This document shows positions 23,788 to 34,807 of a stretch of 64,000 nt of DNA, piece by piece (position 1 is the stretch's first letter; every line of letters starts with the position of its first letter). The stretch covers positions 3,804,501-3,868,500 of the forward strand of contig CM066988.1 of NCBI GenBank assembly GCA_033977485.1, read 5' to 3'. Position numbers and translations under genes: made by a program. The notes under the pieces were generated by a model. It did no database searches. It had not been told where the DNA came from and saw only the letters and a list, made by a program, of their open reading frames with translations. This DNA comes from Hydrangea macrophylla (lineage: Eukaryota > Streptophyta > Magnoliopsida > Cornales > Hydrangeaceae).

Positions 23788-25665
23788 TGTAATACCCGTA
23801 CCCGATGAAAGGTAGTAATATTTATTTCTCATGCATTAATTGGAATAATTAATTGCATGTGCTGATTTGGGTGAGTTTCAGTCACCCCAATGTGATAAGT
23901 GCTTGATAAAGAGCACAGTTTGACAGATATGGAAGTGGGACCCCAGGAGGTCCAGATTAAATAAATTGCATTTAGTTGCATTTATATGATTAAATGAATA
24001 TTTGCTAAAGTGTTTTAATATTTTATTGTTAGTTGTGCCCTTTTATGGTACCAGTTTGAATACCCATGTGAGAGCATAAAGGGATATGATTCATAACTAG
24101 TAGGTTAATTAGGAACTTCATAAATTATTTGGGATCACACCGACACGTGACATAGACGCATACCCACTTAGATATTGGGTAGTTAATATAAAGTTTAGGG
24201 GGTCTCATAATAAGCTTTAGAAGTTTTGGGGGTGTAAACACGATTATGACTTAAGAGTCATAACTTTATAAGTCTGGACAAGGCACGTGGTGTCTTCATC
24301 TTCATTTCACAATAAAAAAAAAAAAAATAAAATAAAATAAACCAAAAGACCAAAAGAAAACAAAAAAGGAGTTACAGAGAGTTGGCGAGGAAGAGAGAAA
24401 AGTTTTACGTTGCCATTTCGTCGCCGTTTCTTCATCGTTCGACCTCTATTTCGCGAACCGAAGCCATATTCAGACTCGTGGAGGTGACAGGATTATTTCT
24501 GTCTTTTTTTTTTTTTTTTTTTTTTTTTCAATTTTGGTAATGTTTTTCTACGACCCATTTTAAGGGGTGATACATGTATGTGATATATATATATATATAT
24601 ATATATATGTAGGGATCGATATCATTGTAATCATTAGGAGCTAGTTTTGCGAAGGAATTTAGGAATTCTAGGCTTATTTTGGACCTATTTTTGAGGTGAG
24701 TGTCCTAATCCCAAAATTGGATGTTTAATGTCTTTTAATTGTTATTAAATACTTAGAATGCTTAATTTATGATTAAGTAGAAAAGCATGTGATTATTTAT
24801 TATTTAACGTGTCTGAAATGTTGAAATTGCCTTGTTGACATGTTGAGCTGCTTATGTGCTTATTTGGGTGATCTCAAGTAATAATCACCATTATTTAGCC
24901 CGTATATAAGAGACGCCATTCCTCAGAGAAAGGGGGAATGATGATGAAGTCCTCAGAGAAAAGGAGATGGTGGCGACAACCATAGTGAATTGACTTCGGT
25001 CACATGAGAGTGAGTGATATCGCTTATAAAGCAACGACAAAGTGAGAATGGCCCGGAATCAGGGGTCCAGAACGATGGTGATTGATTACTTGGCATGCCT
25101 GCGACTATTTATTATTGTGAATGTTTAATTGATATTATGAATCATTAAATACTCCAATTGCATGATTAGTACCACGTACTCACTGAGCGAATGCTTATTC
25201 GATTTTGTGGCTAATGACCACGCAGGTTCAGATGAATATCACAGTGAGAAGCGTTGCACCACGGGGTTTTGGATAACTTGAAAGTGTGTTTTATTTGTTC
25301 TATATGTTAATATGTTGTTTGTGGGTGTACTCATTTGGGTTGGGAGTTGGTGTAGAAATTTGATCTGCAGAATCCGCAGGTCTATTTTTGGCCTGTCGAA
25401 TTTTACAGAAACAGACATAAATATTTCTAGAAAATTCGGATTCGAGCGCCATTTTTTGCGATGGAACCGAGACTTGAAGGGTTATCTTTTGATGTAAAAT
25501 TTGACTATATTTTCTTAATGTCTATTTTACCCTTGGGTCGGTTTAAGCTAACAAATTTCTTTTACTATGTTTAACTCTTATGTTAGTATTACTAAGGGGT
25601 GTTTTGCTTTGGGTAATTCTTTGTTACACAATCCTGATCCGCATGTGGTGGGTTGGGGTGTGATA
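23788..25665 (+). repeat. 5' LTR of the Ty3/gypsy element
   Basis: Starts TGTAATACCC and ends GGGTGTGATA, where the partner LTR has GGGTGTGACA, so the final CA has mutated to TA. It contains an (AT)n run near 24580-24608 and a poly-T tract near 24507-24529. Confidence 0.93.
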
Positions 25666-25670
25666 ATTTT

Positions 25671-25688
25671 TGGTATCAAAGCAATAGG
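25671..25688 (+). other. Primer-binding site for initiator Met-tRNA
   Basis: TGGTATCAAAGCAATAGG lies five bases after the LTR. TGGTATCAGAGC is the usual plant complement of the initiator tRNA 3' end, so there is one difference in the first twelve bases. Confidence 0.85.
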
Positions 25689-26182
25689 CTAGAACCTTTG
25701 GGAACGAGAGATGACGAATATGAAGCGTGAGTGTGCACACAACAACACGTAGTTACGTGATCATGCATACACATTTATTTATTTTAGCATGCTTATGATG
25801 TTTCATAAAATAGTATGCATGGTGACCATTAAGGTTATTAGTTGCCAGTCCTGATTATCTGGTAGCAATGAATTCTGAGAAGAGACAAATATCACCGACA
25901 ATATTGGTGGATCGAGTGAAAAGGATTGTAGGAATTAGTACCTTATCGAAGGAAGAGCCGCATAAAAATACGAACCCAGAGTAAGAATAGAATCATTGAC
26001 CACAGAAGAGTTTCTGAGTAAGTCAGTCAACATAAAAAATGTAAGAGATTAGGGGAAAGTCCAAGGGAAAGTCAAGGTAAGTTGAAAAGACTAAATGAGG
26101 GTAGTTCATCGACAAGTGGTACTTCTAGAGAAAAGAATCCGTATTATCCGATATGTGAGAAACGACACCGGGATGTATGCTA

Positions 26183-27683
26183 TGTTGGGTTTGTGCCCTC
26201 AAACCATTACTTTATGTATGAGACATTGACATTTTAATATATGGATATCAGCTTTACATTTCATTGTGTATGTTCTTTTCATGAGATGATTGTTAATCCT
26301 TAAGTATTATAGTAAGTAATTCGTGTGTGTATGAGATGCACACAAGTGAGATACGAATTACTATTCTTTGATACTTAGAATGTGTCACAGTGGATGATGA
26401 GACTGGATACCTCATCAGGTCTACACTGTAGCATAATTAACTACCATTGGATGGAGTGATTAATCTCAATCACTAGAGTGTAGCTCTTAGTTGATATGCT
26501 AGTGCTTATAGTGCATTAACGGACCTGAGTTTCCTATTGACGCTTAAGACTGTCAAACAGTCAATAGGAACTCATAACTTGTATAAGGTACGTGTTCTCA
26601 ATCTTGAGACGATTATGAACACAGACTGTGGATATGACTGCTTTGACTTACCAATCAGTGAGATCTACAGAAGATCAACACCTGGGTATCTTGGGCATGT
26701 CATGTTCATAGGGTTGTGAACATATATTGTCAAGATAGAATCTACCCTCTGTTTTAGAGTAAGCATTCCCTTGAGAATGTCACCAAGTCGATTGCTGAGT
26801 ACTGCAGTCTTGTTGATAAAAGTTATCAACATGTTTGGTAATCATGAGAGGTGAATGGGACTCAAGGATTATAAGAAGTAATCATGATTCAGGTTGACAG
26901 TAACTGTTGATCCGACTACCTGAATATGATTGCGAATGCTGACGGTAGAGGGACATTAGTACAACGTACAAGTCTAGTTATCGCTTCGGATATGTTCTTT
27001 TGCGTTGGAGTTCAGTTATCGTTTTATAGTGGAGTAAACGTTAACTGATCAGTCGATTAATTTGCTGATCAAAGAGTTTGGTCATGGGAGTTAATCAACT
27101 GATCTGAGCCAACAATAAAGAGCCTAGGAGGTCCCACTCTTAGCTCCGCTAGGATGCTTGGAAAGGCAAATGAGGATGATGTCAAGACAGGTTCGATCGA
27201 TCGAAGTTGTCTCGATCGATTGAAGTCTAGACAGGTTCGATCGATTGAAGATGGTTCGATCGATTGAATGTTCGATCGATCGAAGCCACTTCGATCGCTC
27301 GAGAGCTAGGTCGGTTCTGGGAATCTATAAATAGGGCAGCTGCGTTCTGGAAAAGTGGTTGTTCGTCGTTTTGAACGTCAGAAGCTACAGAAATTGTTTT
27401 GGAGCCCCAAAACCTTCTCTATCCTCTCCATTAGGGTTCCCACCAACCCTAGCCCTTCCTGCGAGCATCCATAGGAGTCATAAGAGTGAAGACCATCTAG
27501 TGGAGGCTGCTGGAAGTCAGAGATTTCAGAATTGGGTTCAAGACAGTAAGGTATAATTCTTGTCCCCTCTTGTGCGCATCTATAGAGTTGATGGGTAGTA
27601 GATCCTGGCATGCCAATAAAGTTTCATAACTTGATTTTTCCGCTGCGCGTTTAAACTTTCCATTTAAACCGGTTTTTCCAACA
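26183..27683 (+). mobile_element. Copia-type solo LTR, 1501 bp
   Basis: Starts TGTTGGGTTTGTGCCC and ends GGTTTTTCCAACA, with exact 5-bp target duplication TGCTA at 26178-26182 and 27684-27688. No internal region is present, so it arose by LTR-LTR recombination. TATAAATAG at 27326-27334 is a good TATA box. Immediately upstream (27187-27305) lie repeated TTCGATCGAT(C/T)GAA palindromes. The Copia label rests on the TGTTGG...CCAACA ends and size. Confidence 0.9.
27326..27334 (+). promoter_or_regulatory. TATA box of the solo LTR
   Basis: TATAAATAG, with TTCGATCGATCGAA-type palindromes in the 140 bp before it. It may still drive read-through transcripts. Confidence 0.6.
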
Positions 27684-28396
27684 TGCTAAACATTATGATA
27701 TGCTTTGTTGGAGGCAATTTGGGCATATCGCAGGAAATTGTCGAACCAGGGGTTCAGGGATAATTGTTTTAGATGTGGTCAGTGGGGTAACCGAATGCTA
27801 GATTGTCTTACTAAATGACAAGGGAATCTGAATGCTTCGACATCTATCACTACTTCAAGATTTGCTCAATCACTAAAAGGGAAAGAACAATAATAGTTTA
27901 TGCTTGGGATACCATAGACATCAGATAAGGGTAAAATTATTTAATAATTTATTTATTCATTTATTTGCTTAATTGTGATCTACATTAGTGTTTTCTGGTT
28001 CCAAGAACTGTAGTGTATTTATTGCATCATGGAAGCTGTTAACTGGTCAGATATATGAATGAGGGATCTTAGTTGGTAATAACTTATCTGGGGTTATCGT
28101 GTTTGATTATGATATATCAGTAGTATGTGATATGAGGGTAGTACAAGAATGCTAATAGATGGTACGACATTTCTATTAGTAACAGTAGCGAAGCTCGTTG
28201 GTTAATGACAAAGAATTGTCAAGAATTGAGTTTATTCAAATTATGAGAAGACATCAAATTGACGTTTGGAAATGTTTGAGTAGTAAACAAATTTTGATAT
28301 GTCATTTGAAGATTGGTTGAATAATTTGATTGGAAGAAGATAGAATTACTATCAGTAAATTATTAGAAATATAACTAATATTCCGGGTACAGTATC

Positions 28397-28897
28397 TGAT
28401 ACACCCAAAATTATGGGCAATTTCCTACTCAAGCTAGAAGATTAATGGAAAGTGCAACTGTTTCCTAATCCAATTAGGAAACCCCCACAATTAATGTCAA
28501 TCAATCCTAATACAATTAGGAAACTTACTTGATTGGTGTCAATCTATATCAATAGGATTATATTCCTTATCCATGTATGAGTAGGTCTCTTACATCTATA
28601 AAAGAGACCTCTCACCCCTCATGAAGGGGACGGCCAACTCTCTAGTCTACACAGCACCTCTACAAAATTCACCATTATACGCATACTCCCGGCCGGTATT
28701 ACTGGTAGTGCCGCCCCTCTTTGTTGGCTCACCAGGCCCGCCGGTGATCTGCTAGTGAACGTGCTCAGACACACCCGTGGACGTAGGTACCTTCATTAAC
28801 AGGGCCGAACCACATACAAAAAATAGTCTCTCACTCTCTCTCTCTCTCTCTCTCCTAAATTGCTTTACTTTACTGTTACCAATTTTTGGCATCATCA
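28397..28897 (+). repeat. 5' LTR of the gag-only element
   Basis: Starts TGATACACCC and ends GCATCATCA. TATAAAAG at 28597-28604, a (CT)n run near 28832-28853. It differs from the 3' LTR in one A/G and two C/T sites. Confidence 0.95.
28597..28604 (+). promoter_or_regulatory. TATA box in the 5' LTR of the gag-only element
   Basis: TATAAAAG, 200 bp into the LTR; repeated at 31732-31739 in the 3' LTR. Transcription would start roughly 30 bp downstream. Confidence 0.7.
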
Positions 28898-28900
28898 GCT

Positions 28901-28918
28901 TGGCGCCGTCTGTGGGAA
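28901..28918 (+). other. Primer-binding site of the gag-only element
   Basis: TGGCGCCGTCTGTGGGAA, three bases after the LTR. TGGCGCCGT complements the 3' end of plant Asp-tRNA; the remainder does not, so the exact primer tRNA is uncertain. Confidence 0.7.
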
Positions 28919-28958
28919 ACGACAATTCTTCTCATCAACAAATTCTTGACTGATCAAT

Positions 28959-30362
28959 ATGCCACCAAAGAAGGGTAAGAAGACTGCGCAGTAGTCCGAC
29001 CGGGATGTTCCTTCGGCCCCGGCGTCGACTGCAGCAGTCCTGACATCTGAGCAAATCACCGCAACCCTCACACAACTCTTGGAGGGCCAGTGCCAAATCC
29101 AGCAACAGATCGAAGCACTGCTAGCCCAGCAAAGCAATCCTCCAACGGCCGGGAAGCGACCCGGGAACGTTGCGTACGGTCGGGAACCGATCTTGACCAG
29201 ACAACGTGTCCGAGCCAATCCGTCCCGTGTTGAGGATGCCAGAGACATCAACAGCGGGCGTGGTGCCCGAAAGGAAAGGCAGGAGCATATGGCCCGGGAA
29301 TCAGTCCGGGGTCACTCGGTCAAGAGCCGAGTTGTCCCTAGGCGAACGGTTACCCGAAGTCATAGCCGAGCCCGATCCCAGAGGACAGCACCCTGCCATG
29401 AAGAAGCCTCTTCCACCAACCCGACCAGCTCCTCAGATACCGGTCGGGAAGGAGTGGAAGCCCGAATCAAGTACTTACAGAAGCAGATCGACGGAGTGGC
29501 CAAAAAGCTTGGTCAAAACCATGTTCCGAATCAAGCCAATACCGACACAGAGTCACCGTTCTCCAGCCAGATCACGAGGTTCTCCATCCCACGCAAATTC
29601 AAGCAGCCTCGCCTTGATCCCTATAACGGCTCGGGTAGCCCGATCGACTACATCCGGACCTACAAGGTTCAGATGGCTCTAGTTACCAACTCCGATGAGC
29701 TACACTGCCTAGCCTTCCCCAGTACTTTGAAAGGCCCGGTCATGCAGTGGTTCTACTCCTTGGAGCCCCGATCGGTCTGCAGTTTCAAACAACTAAGCAA
29801 GCAGTTCATCAACCAGTTCGTCGGTATGCATGAGCGGCCAAAGCCAGACATGCAGCTACTGACAGTCAGACAACGGAACAATGAGTCCCTCAAGGAGTTC
29901 ACCGACCGGTTCAACAAACAGAAGCTTCAAATCCGCAATCTGAACGAGACAATTGCCATCCTAGCCTTCTGCTCGGGAGTTCAACACACTAAGTGCGCCG
30001 CGTCGTTCCATAGAAATCGACCGGTAACCTTGGTCGAACTCGCAGAGAGGGTTGGAAAATACATCGACACTGAAAAATTTCTAAAGATGAAAGACCCCGG
30101 GCAAGAAAGTAATAAGTCTTCGAGAGGCAAGCGAAAGCGAGATCAGCTCGGGAGTTCTGACAGTTCTTCCAATTCACAACGGTCTGAGTCCGGCAATCCC
30201 AACCCGACCACCGGTTCACAGCAGTCCGGGTCAGACAGCCCCGACCGGACCTCCAGCTCACAACAAGCATGGTTCAACAGTCCCGACCCGACCTCCAGTT
30301 CACATCGGTCAGGAACAAGCAGTTCCAGCTTTGCCTCCAGCACAGAGAGATCTGGAGCCTGA
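28959..30362 (+). CDS. gag: Gag capsid protein of the gag-only retrotransposon (amber codon at position 12)
   Basis: From ATG 28959 the frame runs 467 codons and is interrupted only by TAG at 28992-28994 (codon 12). The next in-frame ATG is 29079 and gives 427 residues. Counting from 29079: an Arg-rich stretch about 40-105; the retrotransposon gag core about 178-335 (FKQPRLDPYNGSG, VMQWFYSLEP, FKQLSKQFINQFVG, LKEFTDRFNKQ); then a KRKR cluster and a Ser/Pro-rich tail with repeated SSSQ/SSSH. No CCHC knuckle and no pol follow. Role: forms the cytoplasmic virus-like particle packaging element RNA. Oddities: the early stop means translation must start downstream or read through, and GC content is higher than the surroundings. 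The domain call is confident; activity is not. Confidence 0.85.
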
Positions 30363-30471
30363 CGATACTGATCCGACCTCCAGTCTCCATCGGTCTAGAT
30401 GAGCCCGACTACAATGGTACTTGCCTGATCACCACATGAGGCTCCGCCAATTGTCAGAGAGCCTTTCCAAA

Positions 30472-30680
30472 GACCTCGGGCCTAACCCCGAGGCATACAA
30501 AGTCCTCGGGCCTAACCCCGAGGCATACAAAGTCCTCGGGCCTAACCTCGAGGCATACAAAGACCTCGGGCCTAACCCCGAGGCACAAAGAAGACCTCGA
30601 GCTCCGAACTCAGGCACTAAAAAGACCTCGGGCTCCGAACCCAGGCATCAAAGACCTCGGGGTCACGTCCGAGGCACCGG
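30472..30680 (+). repeat. Seven 30-bp tandem copies, each a hairpin
   Basis: Exact 30-bp period. The unit contains CCTCGGGCCTAACCCCGAGG, in which CCTCGGG pairs with CCCGAGG around CCTAAC (first copy 30474-30493). The last three units are diverged but keep CCTCG and often GAGG. It lies just after the gag stop. Confidence 0.9.
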
Positions 30681-31012
30681 CTTCGCTTAGGTCCAGCCGA
30701 CGATGGGGGCAAACCCCCTAGGTGGCTGATGATGGCAAGCTTCAAAAGACCCTGCAACCACCATGTTCCAGGTCGGTTACCTACAGATCATAGCCTCTTT
30801 AAGACCCTCGTCTTAGCGAAAGCTTGGGGGGCAAGATGGCGTAGTGAACTAAACAGGTAATCACACTGGGTATTTACAGGCCTCGTGGATAACTAAGTCA
30901 AAATCTTGGACAACCCGAGCACCTACAGTACTCAGAGGCATTCACTCCACTTAGGTCCAGACCGACGATAGAGATGACTAAAATCTCTTAGGTTGGCCGA
31001 CGATAGAGGAGT

Positions 31013-31252
31013 AAAAAGACCCTAAAGCAACGTGATTTAGGTCGGCTCCGCCAACATGGTCAAGCTCTTCTCCCAACAGTCTTGACGAAGGCTAACTGGG
31101 CGGAAGACAACCATCCTGGGGAGCTAACAGTAAAAAGGACCCTAGAGCAATACGCTTTAGGTCGGCTTTTCCAACATGGTCAAATTCTGCTCCCACAACC
31201 TTGACGAAGGTTCACGGGCAGGAGATAACCATCCTGGGAGCTAACTCAAGCA
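31013..31252 (+). repeat. Two ~120-bp tandem copies in the 3' untranslated region of the gag-only element
   Basis: Both copies hold GACCCTA(A/G)AGCAA, TTTAGGTCGGCT, CCAACATGGTCAA, CTTGACGAAGG and CCATCCTGGG. Related phrases occur upstream at about 30750-30830, so the whole tail may have grown by duplication. Confidence 0.75.
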
Positions 31253-31515
31253 AAAAAGACTCCGAAGTAGGCCGAATCTCAACTCTCGGTCACTTCCCGA
31301 GCATTCAAAGACTCCGAATTAGGCCGGGTCTCAACTCCCGGTCAATTCCCGAGTACCTAAAGGTCCCGAGCTAGGCAGGCTCTCAACTCTCAGCCAGTTC
31401 CCGAGGATTCACCAGGCTCAGAAGCCCCGAGGCAGCTTCCACAGGCATTCAGACAGCGGCAAGTAATATCAAACTGATTTCCAAACTTGCCCCGATATAG
31501 CATCTGGCCAATCTT

Positions 31516-31531
31516 GGAAATGGGGGGCAGC
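31516..31531 (+). other. Polypurine tract of the gag-only element
   Basis: GGAAATGGGGGGCAGC directly precedes the 3' LTR. Confidence 0.7.
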
Positions 31532-32032
31532 TGATACACCCAAAATTATGGGCAGTTTCCTACTCAAGCTAGAAGACTAATGGAAAGTGCAACTGTTTCC
31601 TAATCCAATTAGGAAACCCCCACAATTAATGTCAATCAATCCTAATACAATTAGGAAACTTACTTGATTGGTGTCAATCTATATCAATAGGATTATATTC
31701 CTTATCCATGTATGAGTAGGTCTCTTACATCTATAAAAGAGACTTCTCACCCCTCATGAAGGGGACGGCCAACTCTCTAGTCTACACAGCACCTCTACAA
31801 AATTCACCATTATACGCATACTCCCGGCCGGTATTACTGGTAGTGCCGCCCCTCTTTGTTGGCTCACCAGGCCCGCCGGTGATCTGCTAGTGAACGTGCT
31901 CAGACACACCCGTGGACGTAGGTACCTTCATTAACAGGGCCGAACCACATACAAAAAATAGTCTCTCACTCTCTCTCTCTCTCTCTCTCCTAAATTGCTT
32001 TACTTTACTGTTACCAATTTTTGGCATCATCA
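31532..32032 (+). repeat. 3' LTR of the gag-only element
   Basis: 501 bp, same length as the 5' LTR, three substitutions. Followed at once by the target duplication GTATC. Confidence 0.95.
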
Positions 32033-32037
32033 GTATC

Positions 32038-34791
32038 TAATAGAGTTATAGAGTTAAGAATGAAGAAGTTGCAGAACGTGAAATTTATTTGATAAGGGAT
32101 TCGTTCATCCAAGCATAATATTGTGGAGATTATAGGTGTTATTACAAGAAGAAAGACAGAGTAATCAAAATCAGTTGAAGTTGATTGAAATTATTGTCAA
32201 GAAGTAGTATATGAGCAATGAGTAAATGAATTATCTATTAGTCTCATTAGTACGTACATGTGTTTTTTCTGATGTAAACTTGAGGTTTGGATACGAGTAA
32301 CAGAAGAATAGAGTGAAGACATTGTTATGATTTGTTAAAGACCTGGTACAGAAAATGTGAGTCTTTGTGAAGATGATTGGGGTAACCACAACACCAGTTG
32401 AAATTTATAAACTTATGAATATGTGACGGTAAGTGATGATGTTATTATTCAGCGTTAGTGTATATATATAGTTTAGAAGGACACGGGGATATAAAGAAAA
32501 TTTGTGAGAACTATGTTGAAGACCCAAGTTGTAATGATGTTGATGTATAATCTGTTATAGATAGAAAAAAAATTATTGAAGATTGGAGTTTTGATTTGAG
32601 ATGAATGAAGAAGTTTTCTACAACGGTTTAAACCCTAAGGTAAGAGATGAGCTAATAGAAGATCTGAGAGTGATAACCATCATAACTGCACCATAGATTT
32701 GGTTATTTATACAACAACACTTGTGGATTTATATTGATCACATGAAAGATTTTTTAAGGAACTAAAAAATTGATTCATGAAGGCATGGATTTGATTAGTT
32801 GTTCTACACCTGAACATTTATTGATTCAGATTAAACTTTGAATTGAGATTGAGTTGTACGTTGATACGATAATTGCTTGTACTTCACGGGGAATTGAAAC
32901 TTTATGAGGCAAATCATCAGACAAAAGATTTGAAATCTGAAAGATTACTTTGGTATTGAATATTTAGCAGTGTTAGTTGCAAGCATGAAGCTATATGAAT
33001 TGCAAAGATTTAAAATACTTAATTGCATGACAGGAATTGAGCATATTGTAAAGAAGACAGTTGAAAATCATGATGTGCTACAGTTTAACGTTCAACGTTA
33101 TTCAGGTAAAGCCAGAATGATTATTAGTGTTTTGAGTCAGAGATTGACAGAAAAATTTTGTATGTGTATTGATTATCCGAAAATGGTTGTGTTGAAATAG
33201 AGACCTGATAGAAATTGAAATTTTCTGCTACAACTAGACAAGAAATGATAGCAACAGAGTATGGGTAAGTGACACTATCAGAATAGATGGAATTGACTCA
33301 GGGATCTATTTGTTTCTGTGCTTTTTTTTTTTTATGAAATTACTAAAAAGGGGAAATGATCATATTTTTGCTTTATAGTAAATTAAGTAGGTATTTCGAA
33401 TGAAATTGATTCAGGAAAAAAGATTGTGATTGTATTCTGTTGTATATAGTGATTTGATAATCAGCTACAGGGATATAAGTTTGTTGATATTTAGTTTGCA
33501 GTTTGGATATTACCAGTAGAAGTTAAAGTTGAATTATTGAGAGATTATCTACAGATGATAAATTGTTCATTATATGCTTAAATGTTGGGTTAGTCAAGTA
33601 TAGAGACTGAATATCAAGGAATCGCAAAGCTGGTGCATTTATTGTTAGTATTTTGACAAGTATGAGTAAATAAGGTGTAATTTGAGTCAACCGATGCTAT
33701 TGTATCACGGGGAGGGAAGTTGACTTAAAGATATGTTTTGCTTTTGTTTATTTAAAAAGGGGGAAAGAATAATTACTGATGGAATACTGGAATGGGAAGC
33801 GATTGGGTATCACTCTACAGTAAGATATGTTGAAATCTAGAAGCGTATTATATGTCTTGAATGCAGATAGCTCAAGAAATGGATCTTTGAAGAAATATTG
33901 AAGCTCATAATGGGATTATAGATGATACGTTAATAAGCAACTGTGAGACTGTGCTACTTGAAATTTATTATCCATGATAATTCGTTAATCGATTACAGGG
34001 GATAAAAGCTTTCGAAGATAGATTCGAAATCTGGGTACCATCAGTTAGCAATTAAAGCTAAGATATTGATAATATCACCTTCATATGAGAATTATAAAAC
34101 ATACTGGGAATGTGTGGTTTAATAGAAAATAAAGACAGAAATATCAAAAAGTCATGGAGTTATTGTAAATGATGTTAATGACCAAGTCGAAATGAAAATA
34201 TCTGTCATAATAAACTTCGTGACTAGATAGTCAAAGTCAATAGAGATTAGATATCGATGGGTGAATGATTATGGATAGGTAACCGAATTCGATTATGTTA
34301 ATGATTAGAAATACAAATTTGCTGGGGTTAATCGATTTGTATGTGGAAGGAATTGTGAAATTCTATGCTTACTGATGCCTATCATCATAAAGTGGAATAT
34401 TTGAATTGTACTGATGATTTGGGAGTTCATATGAGGCAATGGAGAAAAATTGAATATTGGAAGGGTGCCTTCCGCAAGCTGACGCCTGATTGGAAATACA
34501 TCACAGGTAAGTGAGTCTTGTTTTCAAGAAATTAATAGAAATGTATATTATAAGGACAGAAATATTCTAAATGTGTTATCATCAGAGAATGGTATGGTTT
34601 GAAGAATTGAGTGATTCAGTGAGATCATTTAAAATGTTAAAGAGAATGGGAATCAGTAGATTACCAATTGAGATTGTAGTCAGTATTAACCAATGGGTGC
34701 AATGCATTCTAAATTGCATGTTACAGTGTTCAAGGTTAGAGTTGAACCGTGAGTTTACCTGAGACAAGGAAAGTTTGGGGACAGACTTCCT
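32038..34791 (+). pseudogene. Decayed pol (reverse transcriptase to integrase) of the gypsy element
   Basis: Joined across the nested insertion the frame reads PGTVSNRVIELR, then DKGFVHPSIILW at about 32091-32126, matching the conserved start of gypsy reverse transcriptase. A second RT-like trace, FCMCIDYPK, lies near 33155-33180. The rest is a mosaic of short frames with frequent stops, though sequence near 34450-34790 ends in the manner of Tekay-type pol tails. No functional enzyme is possible. Confidence 0.6.
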
Positions 34792-34807
34792 AAAAGGGAG
34801 GGAGAGA
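34792..34807 (+). other. Polypurine tract of the gypsy element
   Basis: AAAAGGGAGGGAGAGA immediately before the 3' LTR. Confidence 0.85.

Larger units (their letters stand above)
25870..28390 (+). pseudogene. Decayed gag and protease region of the gypsy element, split by a solo LTR
   Basis: Before the solo LTR a frame reads NPYYPICEKRH; after it, QFGHIAGNCRT and CFRCGQWGN follow, the remains of CCHC zinc knuckles of gag. A protease-like stretch is suggested near 27990-28250 but has stops throughout. The solo LTR interrupts the knuckle segment at 26183-27683. Nothing here can encode a working protein. Confidence 0.65.
28397..32032 (+). mobile_element. Young non-autonomous LTR retrotransposon with gag only (TR-GAG type), 3636 bp
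   Basis: Two 501-bp LTRs (28397-28897, 31532-32032) differ at only three positions, all transitions. Exact target duplication GTATC at 28392-28396 and 32033-32037. The element has a primer-binding site, one gag frame, tandem repeats and a polypurine tract, but no protease, reverse transcriptase or integrase, so it depends on enzymes from another element. It inserted in the reverse transcriptase start region of the gypsy host. Confidence 0.95.

Noticed and set aside
29206..29682. 158-residue frame overlapping gag
   Set aside because: Different frame inside the gag gene; gag itself has the family motifs.
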